Positions 1 through 9,950 of a DNA stretch of 64,000 bases are shown one piece after another (position 1 is the first letter of the stretch; every line of letters starts with the position of its first letter). Source of the stretch: Bidens hawaiensis (taxonomy: Eukaryota > Streptophyta > Magnoliopsida > Asterales > Asteraceae); assembly GCA_021521415.1 (NCBI GenBank), contig JAIQDT010005802.1:18162-82161 (forward strand). Reading direction: 5' to 3'. A program made the translations under genes and the position numbers. Under the pieces are notes generated by a model that saw nothing but the letters and a program-made list of their open reading frames with translations, made no database searches and was not told the DNA's origin.

Positions 1-1
1 C

Positions 2-1812
2 CAACCCCCTGCCTCCTCTAGCCCAACTCCATCCGGCCCAACCACCCCATCCTCCACTGCCTTCAGCCCACATTCATCCCCTGGCCCACCTACAAACTCT
101 TCCAGCCCACTCCAGCCGGCCCAATCGCACACCTCTCCAGCCCAAACTACTTCTGCCCACCCCTCGAACTCATAGCCACCACCCCGTACCATGCGAACAA
201 GAGCAATGGACGGTATCACCAAACTGAAACACCTATTTAACCTTCACACCACTTCCCTTGTTCCAATCCCAAAAACGCCCCACCTTGCCTTGTCCACAAC
301 TGAATGGTATGACGCCGTGCAAACAGAATTTAGTGCACTTATTAAAAATGATACTTGGGAACTAGTACCACGTCGTCCCGACATGAACATTATTCGTAGC
401 ATGTGGTTATTTAAACAAAAGTTTCGTTCCAATGGCTCTTTAGAACGTTACAAAGCAAGGCTGGTATGCGACGGTCGTAGTCAACAGGTTGGAGTTGATT
501 GTGGTGACACCTTCAGTCCGGTATTCAAACCCACCACTATCCGAACTGTTCTTACCCTGGCTCTCTCTAAATCATGGCCCATACACCAATTGGATGTCAC
601 AAATGCTTTCTTACACGGCCACTTACAGGAAACCGTATACGTGTACCAACCAATGGGATTTCGCCACCGGGACTATCCTGATCATGTTTGCCGCCTCAAG
701 AAGTCTCTCTACGGCCTCAAACAAGCTCCAAGGGCTTGGTATCAACGATTCACCGATTTTGTCATTCGACATGGTTTCACTCAATGCAAAACGGATAATT
801 CTTTGTTCATCTATCACCACGGCCATGATGTTGCCTATCTATTAATTTATGTGGACGATATCATTCTCACCACTTCCTCCGACCGACTGCGCCAACAACT
901 CATGAGTATTCTTGCAGGCGAATTCGCTATAAAAGATTTGGGGCCCTTATCCTACTTTTTGGGCATATCGGTCACTAGAACAGGAAACTCACTTTTTTTG
1001 TCTCAACATGCGTACACAAAAGACATCATTCATCGGGCTGGTATGGACTTGTGCAAACCTGCAGCGACGCCGGTAGATACACAAAGTAAATTGGGTAGTG
1101 AACCGGACTCGCAGTTTGATGACCCTACCACGTACAGAAGCTTGGCCGGAGCATTACAGTACCTAACTTTCACGAGACCCGACATTGCATACGCGGTTCA
1201 GCAAATATGTATGCACATGCACTCCCCTTGCATCTCTCACTGGAACTCTCTTAAACATATCATCCGGTATTTACAAGGCACGGATGAGTACGGTCTTCAT
1301 CTTCGCTCCTCCTCGGATCTCTTCATCCGTGCCTACACAGACGCTGATTGGGCAGGCTGCCCCGACCTCGCCGCTCCACATCTGGGTATTGTGTCTATCT
1401 AGGAGATAACTTGATATCATGGTCCTCTAAAAGGCAATCTACTGTTTCTCGTTCGAGTGCCAAGGCCAAATACCGCGGCGTTGCCAACGTAGTTGCAGAG
1501 ATATGCTGGTTGCGAAACCTTCTCCTTGAGCTACATCGTCCTCTGAATAAAGCCTCACTAGTTTACTGCGACAATGTCAGCGCCATTTACTTATCTGGAA
1601 ACCCGGTTCAACATCAGCGAACAAAGCACATCGAGCTCGACATTCACTTTGTCAGGGAGCACGTTCAAAAAGGGCTGGTCCGAATCCTACACACGCCGTC
1701 CCGCTTTCAGATTGCAGACATCTTTACCAAGGGTCTTCCTCGGGTTCTATTCGACGATTTTTGGAACAGTCTAAGCATACGTGTGCCTCCCGCTTCGACT
1801 GCGGGGGTGTAA
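2..1812 (+). pseudogene. Ty1/copia polyprotein, 3' part (linker, reverse transcriptase, RNase H), broken
   Basis: This is the C-terminal half of a copia Pol polyprotein; its 5' part lies left of the window. Positions 2-172 read as a Pro/Ser-rich linker, and a TAG stop sits at 173-175. The reverse transcriptase follows in the same frame from 191, with a LDVTNAFLHG motif and the catalytic YVDDI motif near 847-861. RNase H comes next (DADWAGCPD near 1340-1370, then KHIELDIHFVREHV near 1625-1667). The reading frame shifts near 1369-1372, consistent with one deleted base, and continues to the stop at 1810-1812. With one stop and one frameshift the copy cannot make a full polyprotein. Breaks this few suggest a fairly young insertion (inference). 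Confidence 0.93.
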
Positions 1813-1959
1813 TAGACACCTAAAATCATGCATACGTATATGGCAATGTAAATTAGTAATTAGCATAATATCAATCTCCAAAAATAGGAGATTCACTTGT
1901 ATGGTAATATATTGTCCATTGTAAATGAGAGAAGACAATCAATTATTCATTACCTTACA
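1808..1959 (+). repeat. Candidate 3' LTR of the copia element
   Basis: A purine tract (GCGGGGG) ends just before a TG at 1808, as expected of a polypurine tract followed by an LTR start. The polyprotein stop overlaps this point. A possible end is CA at 1958-1959. The resulting 152 bp is short but possible for a copia LTR. The 5' LTR and target duplication are outside the window, so the right boundary is uncertain. Confidence 0.45.
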
Positions 1960-2390
1960 TTAACGTCCTTCATTTGTTAATTTTGGTCAAACCTACTCTG
2001 AACCTCCTAAACTAATAGCATGTTATCTTTATTACACACATAAGTTATTAAGTAATTCGGTATTATTGTCGGAGATACAAAACTGACTATTATTATTAAT
2101 GGATTAGCACTTTTCATTGGTGATTTTATTATAGACTATCGCCCATAGATTATTGTCAATGGATTTATATTTGAATAGGTAGTTGACAAGCTAGGCCAGC
2201 GGATATAGAAATAGTTTAGCCATAAAAAAAATAAAAATAAAATAAAAAACCTTCATATAAGATGACTAGATGAGGAGTGTTTGAAGCTTATTATTAAAGA
2301 ACACATGTTTATTGACTTTAGGTGTAAAAGGAGAGAAGGTTTTATTACAAAGTTGAAAGGTGATTATAATCTTAGTGTAGGTACCCACTA
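1960..2390. other. AT-rich spacer, no gene seen
   Basis: No coding frame, RNA gene or clear repeat end is visible between the copia relic and the Harbinger-type element. Confidence 0.5.
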
Positions 2391-2393
2391 TAA

Positions 2394-3899
2394 GGCTGAG
2401 GGGTGTGGGGCTTCAGCATGGGCGCGAGAGGCCATCCGCTCGCGCCCAGGGGCGCGAGCACCACACCACCGAGGCGCGAGAGGGGCGCGAGCACGGGAAC
2501 CAAGGCGGGCGCAAGGCCGGTAGCGGGAGGAAAATGGCGTAAGTGGTTTGGGAATGCGTGAAGGAGCCGTTGGGATGAAGAAAAGAGCCGTTGGGCTCTT
2601 TAATTTTATTAAAAAAAAAGTTTTTCCTCTATATAAACCTTACCACACCCATTATCACATACCACACCCAAAATCACATAAAATAATTACCACAACTTCA
2701 AAAAAAACCCAAAATCAACCCATCTTCCAAACCTTTTTTTAAAAACATGGCTGGAAATTGGTACCCAAACCTACATTCAGATTATATTGACGATTTATGG
2801 TCGTCACCGGACCAACCGATGTTTTATTCGGAGCCGCAACAATCATCCGGCTTTCAACCATCCAACATACAACCGTCTCCTAACTTTGTTGTTCCGGAGA
2901 CACAAGAATCACACGGTGAAGCTGCGGGACAAAGAAGACGCGTCCACCGGAAAAAACAAGTTGCAACGGACGGGTCGGGTTCGGCTTCGACTCCGAGGAC
3001 GAAACGTAAAACCACTCCATGGTCATCGGATGAGAAGGAAGCCCTGTGTCGGGCTTGGATAGTCATTTCTGAGGATCGGCGTTGCGGTAATTGTTTTAAC
3101 GTTTTTAAAAATGATTTTTAATAAAAAAGTTAAATAAAAAAGTTAAATGACTTACAAATTTATTTATGCATTTTGCAGCCGACTACCAAAAGAGCAAGGT
3201 CTTTTGGACAAAGGTTAGGGAGACGTTCTATTCGCTCGTTGGGAGTACAGAGTACAGCACTTCTGCCGCGTCGGATTGCCGCGTTGGATTCGACCTAAAC
3301 ATTGCGGGGGAGGAAACGTCTTCACCGCCGAGGAGGCGGCCATTGGGACGGGACGCCAAGGGGAAAAAACCGGCTGAGGGGGGAGCCGTAAACATCGTCG
3401 ATCTTGTTGAATCCCTCAATAAATTCAACAAAACCATGGAGGTGGTCTCTAATGACAAAAAGGAAAAAAGTCGAATGAGAGATTTGGACTTCCTTACAAG
3501 AGACTTCAGTAACCTAAATCCGGTCGATCAAATGCTGATGGAAAAGCAAAAGGAACGTATCCGAAAGAGGTTGATCGAAGAAGACCAAGCCGAAGAATAA
3601 GAATAATGTTTTTTTAGTACTTTAATTTTTATTTTATTTTTAGATATTAATGTTTTTTTTAATGTGTGTTTTTTTTAATAATTTATGAGTTTTTTTTAAT
3701 AATACGTTTTTTGAATATATCTATAAAAAAAAAAAAATCCGCTGGAGCCCCTGCTCGCGCCCCTCCACACCAGGGCCAGGGGCTCCAGCGGGGGCTCCAA
3801 CACCCATCTTATCCAGTTTCTCTCTCTGCCACACGTCACAATATTATTGGCTGGAGCCCCCACTCGCGCCCCCGTTAGAGCCCCCCACACCCCTCAGCC
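2394..3899 (+). mobile_element. PIF/Harbinger-type element carrying only an ORF1-like gene
   Basis: The element is bounded by perfect 17-bp terminal inverted repeats (GGCTGAGGGGTGTGGGG at 2394-2410, its complement at 3883-3899). TAA target duplications lie at 2391-2393 and 3900-3902. A 3-bp TAA/TTA duplication is the PIF/Harbinger signature. The subterminal regions are GC-rich and rich in GGCGCGAG-like words, unlike the AT-rich neighbourhood. The interior has a TATA-like motif (TATATAAA near 2629) and an ORF1-like gene but no DDE transposase, so it must depend on a transposase made elsewhere (inference). Confidence 0.85.
2747..3600 (+). CDS. Harbinger ORF1-like protein (SANT/NAM-associated type), two exons
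   Basis: Two open stretches lie inside the TIR element. The first (from 2747) starts MAGNWYPNLHSDYIDDLW, has a basic Arg/Lys linker, then the start of a SANT/Myb-like segment (TPWSSDEKEALCRAWI). The second (about 3179-3600, after an acceptor ending TTTTGCAG at 3178) continues with DYQKSKVFWTKVRETFY, a low-complexity Lys-rich linker and a charged C-terminal helix ending EEDQAEE. This is the layout of plant proteins with a SANT-like domain and a NAM-associated C-terminal domain, many of which come from Harbinger ORF1. The middle of the SANT domain looks shortened and the intron is inferred, so expression is unknown. In Harbinger elements ORF1 binds DNA and assists the transposase. Confidence 0.6.
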
Positions 3900-3902
3900 T
3901 AA

Positions 3903-4440
3903 GGCATGCATTGATAGGTTTGCTCCAGTTGGACATTTAAGTAATAACACCCGTTTATTTTTATTTTTTTGGTATGCGTAACCAGGGCCGGCCTGTGGAT
4001 CAACAAAACCAAACAAAAGTTTTAGGCCCCCACTAGCCTTTCAAATATATATAAAAAAACATTGTATATAAATATATTATAATGGACAAAATAAACTGAA
4101 AATTATGTATTGGTTTGGTGGTAAACTTGATTGTTGTCAAGCTATAGGTCATGCGAGACTTGTAATAAGTGTTTTTTCTCCACAATTGTCACGAAAGGAC
4201 CACAAAATCTCATTTTAATTTAGACATCCATAATCATTGATCCAGCTTTGTACGTGACATATAATATTCGAGCCAAGTGTGGGTCACTTATCCTGATCCA
4301 CTGGGCCGGCCCTAGGGGAGGCTGGGTGGTTGACGGCCCCCGACCCACACCCGCTAGGCCTGAATTTTTTTTAAAAAATCATATGTATTTTTATGAAAAA
4401 ACGATATGTCTATTTAATGTTTAAATGGAATTACATAGCA
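3903..4440. repeat. Interspersed repeat debris (GGGCCGGCC-type ends)
   Basis: There is no gene here. Two copies of a short GC-rich word lie in AT-rich sequence: AGGGCCGGCCTG near 3985 and GGGCCGGCCCTAGGGG near 4301. Similar GGCCGG/ACGGCCC words recur near 43034 and 46010. They look like ends of decayed elements of one family; the class is not identified. Confidence 0.4.
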
Positions 4441-4515
4441 ATAGCTTGGTCTAGTGGCAAAGATGTATGACTCCCAACCAAAAGGTTGTGTGTTCTAGTC
4501 TTATTTGAGGTATGT
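4441..4515 (+). repeat. tRNA-related SINE head (A-box and B-box like)
   Basis: TAGCTTGGTCTAGTGGC (4443-4459) resembles a tRNA-type pol III A box. GGTTGTGTGTTCTAGTC (about 4484-4500) sits at the right distance for a degenerate B box. Together they look like the tRNA-derived head of a plant SINE. No cloverleaf with paired acceptor arms was found, so this is not a functional tRNA gene. The body and tail are not delimited. Confidence 0.45.
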
Positions 4516-5300
4516 TTAAGCCTATTTTTATACAAAAGTTTTTTACATAACCCAAATCATAACCAAGTAAACTCATTTAAAAAGTAATTTTAAACCTAAC
4601 AAAATACTCCTTTTACTTAAAACCTAAAAAAAATTTTCGACTTCGACCCAAAATTTTTTCTCAATTCTCGAAGCCGGCGTGTCCACCCCTGGCCAAGGAC
4701 ATAAGTATGTATTCGTTAAACTGTTGCATTACAGAACTCTAGATGAGTATTTAACTCTAAACTAAAACAGTTATTATCAGTTCCTATACATGTAAATTCT
4801 GTATAACATTGCCCCCTTGGTGGGTCATGCATCTCAATTCTTACCCGTTCAAAATCCACTCACAATGACAATAATCCAAATCACAGTTAGCAATCATAAA
4901 TTACTTAAAAGATATTACATGTATATTATATTAATCTCAACATATATTTCATGTCAGTAACTTCCGCATATATTAAAACCATTATGCATACTCTTGTGGT
5001 ACATATTTAACTCTTAAAATCTCAATATATATATTGAAGAAATACGAATTCAATCGGGGTTAAACGGGTGTTTCCGCATGGTGTGGTTAGCTGAGAATCC
5101 TGAAATCGAGGAAGCGATGTACTGAGATATGCAAATACAAAAACAATTGTGTGGTGATGGTTAGAAGGGAGATACATTTCCTACTTCGAAAAGCGTCATC
5201 ACCATCTTCATTGTGATCTCTCTATATATACAAGTGTCGAAGAGTGTAAAGCACAAAGATTTAGTTGATGTGCTAAAAGTTGTCTTTTTTTAACAGACAG
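4516..5300. other. AT-rich intergenic sequence, no gene seen
   Basis: No supported coding region. A fragment resembling another element end (AAGCCGGCGTGTCCACCCCTG) lies near 4671-4691. Confidence 0.4.
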
Positions 5301-5308
5301 ATATTATA

Positions 5309-5626
5309 TTAAAAAATGTTGAATTCGGCAAGAAGCCTAAAACAAAACAAACAACTTACATCAAGAGGAGAGGGGTTTTTAACCACTCTGTCCAAAGAAA
5401 ATAAAACTTTATAGTTACTATGATCATACCATAAATACAAATAATGTAAAATAAAGTCAAAATTCTCTCTGTTTCTTAGCTTGGATGGTTGAAAGATGGA
5501 TGTCTTCCTATATCTCCAAAGCACCCACCATGTCGAGAAAACGACCGCCTCAATAAATATTTTCTTCTTAGTGTTAATCCTCAACACTATTGTCTCCTTA
5601 ACCATACCATCAAGCAACTCCATCAA
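5309..5626 (-). pseudogene. LINE (non-LTR retrotransposon) 3' fragment
   Basis: The minus-strand frame encodes about 105 residues with AVVFSTWWVLWRYRK, then a basic stretch and FDFILHYLYLWYDH. This is the usual C-terminal tail, after the zinc-binding reverse-transcriptase domain, of plant LINE ORF2. The sequence ends at the low-coordinate side next to a short run of T (A on the minus strand, 5284-5290), consistent with a 3' tail. No RT or endonuclease domain remains, so it is a 5'-truncated copy. A 70-bp near-tandem repeat overlaps its upstream side. Confidence 0.65.
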
Positions 5627-5673
5627 GCATTTTCTTCTTAGTGTTAATCCTCAGCACTATTGTCTCCTTAACT
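5560..5673. repeat. Tandem near-duplication, period 70 bp
   Basis: A block of about 43 bp at 5560-5602 (TTTCTTCTTAGTGTTAATCC and on) recurs at 5630-5672 with one visible mismatch. It lies at the upstream edge of the LINE fragment. Confidence 0.7.
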
Positions 5674-6019
5674 GTGGTCCCCAAGCATACTTGCAACACC
5701 GGTGGTTCTACCCTGTTGGTGCTTTTTTTATACAGCTCTGGTACACTGACGGTAGTCCCAATTGTACCTCCCTCTGCGTGGTTTCTTGGACATATTCGTC
5801 CATGTGTGCACCTAGGTGTTTTCCTTCTTTGGCGTTTTCCTTTTACGGCACTTGGGCTTTCTTTTAAGTTCGAGCTTGAATCCGACCGGATCCAGGAATA
5901 TATATTTTCATATGTTAAAATAATTTAGATTATTGGGTCCAAATATTATGCAATTACCATAATCGCTCTAGTAATCAACCTTGTAGTTATTTACACTCTA
6001 CTTTAGAACTTTGTGGACC

Positions 6020-6175
6020 ATATATCATCGTCATCATAATCATTATCGTACTCAATAAATCTCATCAATAGCAAAACTATGACAGGGTCTGAGAAGGGTA
6101 AGATGTAGACAACCTTACTCTACCCCGTATGAATAAAGAGGCTGCTTCCGATGAGACCCCCGGCTCGAGAGTAGT
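6020..6175 (-). repeat. SINE-like repeat, minus strand
   Basis: On the minus strand 6175-6080 reads as GAGCCGGGGGTCTCAT, then AGCAGCCTCTTTATT, ACGGGGTAGAGTAAGG and TCTCAGACCC. This matches, from memory, a widespread plant SINE body ending near CAGACCC with a simple-repeat tail. The likely tail is the CATCAT/ATCGTC-rich stretch near 6025-6060. Family name and exact ends are not established. Confidence 0.45.
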
Positions 6176-6579
6176 TTTGCATCAAGCCTGAGACATAAGG
6201 CACATAACACTCAACCATCAGGACACTTGCCGATTGGTGCGTGTACCCTTATCTTTCGGTATCAACGCCACCACATGATGCATGATTAACCTTCCGCCAC
6301 TTTTAACGTTATTTTCACGAGATTAGTAAAATAACGTCAAAATTATTGCAATTTCACTTTTGCCCACCCGAAAATTCACATAAATATACATTATATGAGT
6401 GTACCGCAATAGCTTTCCCATTTGAAACAAAAAGATCAACACTCGTTAATAAAATAAGTTATGTTTAATCGAAGAAAGTAGGAGCATTTAATATGATGTC
6501 AAAGAGAGATGTATGATAAAATATATCTTCACCATTGAATTGATGTTATCCACTATGTTGCTAGGATGGTTATTGGAAT

Positions 6580-6853
6580 TAGGGATGAGCGTTTGGTACT
6601 TGGTACCGGTACTGAACCGGTACCGGTATCAAAAAAGGTACTGAACCGGTACCGAATCGGTACCAAAGTTTTGAGTTTCGGGATCGGTACAGTACCGGTA
6701 CGTTACGGTACGATACCGGTATTTCTCGAATTTTAACCTTCAATACCGGTACCGTTCTGGTACCGGTACCGAACCGAATATTTCGGAACCGGTACCAAGA
6801 TTTGGCGATTTTCGGGATCGGTATTTTCAATAATGGTACCGAGCTCATCCCTA
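6580..6853. mobile_element. hAT MITE with GGTACCGG subterminal repeats
   Basis: Terminal inverted repeats are TAGGGATGAGC (6580-6590) and GCTCATCCCTA (6843-6853). A perfect 8-bp target duplication ATTGGAAT flanks it (6572-6579 and 6854-6861). The interior is packed with self-complementary GGTACCGG/CCGGTACC words. It has no coding capacity; the long frame here comes from the repeats. The 8-bp duplication and TAGGG ends place it in hAT. Confidence 0.9.
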
Positions 6854-7127
6854 ATTGGAATCAACCTAATCCATCAACTAAAAATATTTTCATTCTCATA
6901 CTTTAATAGTGATTAATAATTTACTGATGTTATGTAAAAACTGTTAACATATGTAGTAGTGGCAGACCCATGGTATTTTTTCTCTACTGATGTCAGTTTT
7001 CTTCAACGCCTGTATGTCTGTTAACTTGATGCCCGAATTTTCGGTTTGGACTTTGGATAGGGCCATATCACATAAATAGTGATAAATTGTTGTCACTCTT
7101 AAATCTAATAATTACAATGCATGAGAG

Positions 7128-7785
7128 TAGGGGTGAGCAATTCGCAGTTCCGAACCACTAGAACCGGGGAACCGAAACCGAACCGGTAGATCTGAACCAT
7201 ATTATTGTATTTCGGGTCCGGTTCCGGTTCTTAAATTGGCTGAAAACTGTTCCCGGTTCGGTTCCGGTTAAACCGACGGTTCCAGTCATAGAACCGCTAG
7301 AACCGGGTTAGGTTTAAACTTTGAATATTATATTTAAAATCCTATTTATTTAATAGGCTTTCATACTTTCATGTACGAGCAACCATCCACGTTCTCACTT
7401 TTCCGGTTATATTAAATCCCTTACAATATCATAAACAATAATCATCTTTCATGACCATAAATCTGTTTTAAAAAAATAATGGTTTTCTGAAATATTTAGA
7501 GTTATTCTAATCTATTTTCAATCCCCTTTATTAAAATATAATATGTTGAAATTGATACTGTTTTATTTTATAGATTGTCGCTTGTTTCTTGCACCTTCTA
7601 ATATTTCATATTTAGAATTTTAATTGAAAACCGGTTCTGGCAAGAACCGTTTAACTCGGTTCCGAATCGAAACGGAACCCTTAAAATACGGTTCGGTTCC
7701 GGTTCTTATATTTAGCATTTAACAGTTCCGGTTCGGTTTTGGTTCCGATTTAGTTCTTGCGATTCTGAACCGTTGCGCAGCCCTA
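7128..7785. mobile_element. hAT non-autonomous element with AACCGG subterminal repeats
   Basis: The element runs from TAGGGGTGAGCAA (7128-7140) to TTGCGCAGCCCTA (7773-7785). A perfect 8-bp duplication CATGAGAG lies at 7120-7127 and 7786-7793. Both flanks are dense in GAACCGGTTC-like words, as hAT subterminal transposase sites are. The central ~300 bp is AT-rich with no ORF. Confidence 0.9.
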
Positions 7786-7793
7786 CATGAGAG

Positions 7794-8269
7794 GTAATGT
7801 TATTGTTCAATACAATATTCATATAGAAAGAACCACTAAAGCACTTCTTCAAACTCAAAACTGCATGGTTTTTTTTCTCGCGTTGTTTTTTCAAATGCAA
7901 AATTTATAGTTAGATATTTTTTAAGTTTTAAAAAATCGGGGTTGGTATAGAAAACGTAATATATGTTGCATATAAAAAACACCCCATATAGTGGGCCCGT
8001 TCATAAACATCAACGTCTCAAGGCTTAGACGTATAAGTGTGTATATCTTGTTTAACTACAAATATAAATGACAACAAAAAAAAATCTGAGCTCAATGAGA
8101 ATACCCTAAACATCCGGGACGAGTATTTGGGTATAGGATTCAGAAAAAAAAATAATGAGTACAAGATTTGTGATGTCCACCCCGATTACTTGAAACTATA
8201 TATAACGTAACCATAACCATATACCCGGAATTTTTAGTTTGTATATTTATTTAGTAATTTTTCACTCAA
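7794..8269. other. AT-rich intergenic sequence, no gene seen
   Basis: Nothing supported between the two neighbouring elements. Confidence 0.4.
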
Positions 8270-9041
8270 TAGGGCTGTAAACGAACCGAACGAACACGAA
8301 CAAGGCCTTGTTTATGTTCGTTCGTTAAGAAAATAATGTGTTCACGAACGGTTCCCGAATACTTACCGAACGAGATTTTATGTTCGTGTTCGTTCATTAA
8401 CGAAATTAATGTGTTCATGAACGGTTCACGAACACAAATGAACACAAATAAAATCGGCAGAGCCTATAGATTGAGACCAATGTATTCATCAATGTGAATA
8501 ATGAAAGCCTGTAAACGAATCGTATAAACACGAATAAAGGCATGCTCGTGTTTGTTCATTTAACTTTAAAAGAACACGAACACTTAATCGAACAAATATT
8601 TATGTTCATGTTCGTTTATATAAAAAGAGACATTTGTGTTCGTTTGTTTAAAATCTAAACGAACATAACTGAACAAAGATAAATGAACATAAATAAACAA
8701 GTATAAATAAACACAAACAAACATAAATGAACTTAAATAAAAACACTTAAATGAACATAAATTAATAAATATAAAAACCTTTAATCAGATTACCTATCTA
8801 GATAATATTTAATTATGTTTTATTAATACATAAATAAACAAAACATAAATAAACGGACATAAATGAACGTTCATGAACATAAATGAATGAACGGAACATG
8901 TATTCATGTTCGTTCGTTTAATTAAACGAACACAAAATTTTTGTTCATGTTCGTTTGTTTATTAAATAAACGAACATAAACGAACTTCCCGCCGAACGGT
9001 TCACGAATAGTTCCCGAACATTCGGTTCGTTTATAGGCCTA
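8270..9041. mobile_element. hAT-like element with AACGAAC / GTTCGTT repeats
   Basis: The ends TAGGGCTGTAAACGAACCG (8270-8288) and CGGTTCGTTTATAGGCCTA (9023-9041) are imperfect inverted repeats. The interior is almost entirely reiterated CGAACA/TGTTCG words on both strands. The flanking octamers (TCACTCAA, ATTCTCTA) do not match well, so the target duplication has decayed or the limits are slightly off. A second end-like word (GCCTGTAAACGAATCG near 8508) suggests two elements fused or nested. Relatives lie near 14720-14880, 28442-28775 and 49690-50012. Confidence 0.6.
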
Positions 9042-9950
9042 ATTCTCTAGTAGTTTCATTACGTGAAAATGAACCTTTTTATTTTATATCTATCTATAAT
9101 ATATATAAACAAAACCCCTAAAATCCTACGTGTCGCGATGCGATCGCTCCCCCCTTTTATGGAAGCCACCAGATTACTTAATTTTTAAATGAGGGTCTCT
9201 CATTGATTTAACCCCAATTCATGGGTATGGGTCTTACCAAAACCAGATAGCTCTTAAACGGGTTATAACATCTCATTAAATTAAAAATTAATCTTACCAA
9301 CTATTTGATATGAAAATCCTATAAAATAGGGATATACTAAAATTTAATATCTAATTTAAAAAGAAAAGGATATTATTTATAATTAATAAATAATTTTATA
9401 GTAAAAAAACATAAGCGGTCATGGGTCACAAAATCCAGATAGCTTTTAAACAGGTTATAACATGTTATTTATTTATGAAACTCTTTCATCATCAAACCTT
9501 AATTATATTATTAACTTTCTTACAATAAAGAAAATTAAAATTCAAAAAATAAATATTAAAAAACAAAAAATGTAAAACAATCATTCTCTCAAGCCATCAG
9601 ATTGCTTTATTTGTAAATGAAGGTTTCTCACGCATTTGACCCGAATTCACGGGTAAAGGTCTCACCAAATCCAGATAGCTCTTAAACAGGTTATAACATC
9701 TTATTATATTAAAAATTAATCTCATAAAGTATTTGATATGAAAATCCTATAAAATAGGGATATACTAAAAATAAATATCATATTTTATTTAAAAAAGATA
9801 TTATTTATAATTAAGAAATAATTTTATAATAAAAAAAATAAACGGGTAATGAGTATCACCAACCCCAGATAGCTTTTAAATCGGATTATAACATATAATT
9901 TATTTGTGAAACCATTTTATCATTAAACCTCAAGTATATTAATTACTAAC

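Noticed and set aside
5496..5928. Two plus-strand ORFs of 95-123 residues
   Set aside because: They overlap the antisense of a LINE fragment and a local tandem duplication and have no recognisable domain.
6579..6848. 89-residue Arg/Tyr/Pro-rich ORF on the minus strand
   Set aside because: It lies entirely inside a hAT MITE and reflects its GGTACCGG repeats.
6580..6853. CRISPR-like array of direct repeats
   Set aside because: The repeats are irregular palindromic transposase-site-like words with no constant spacing, in a plant genome.
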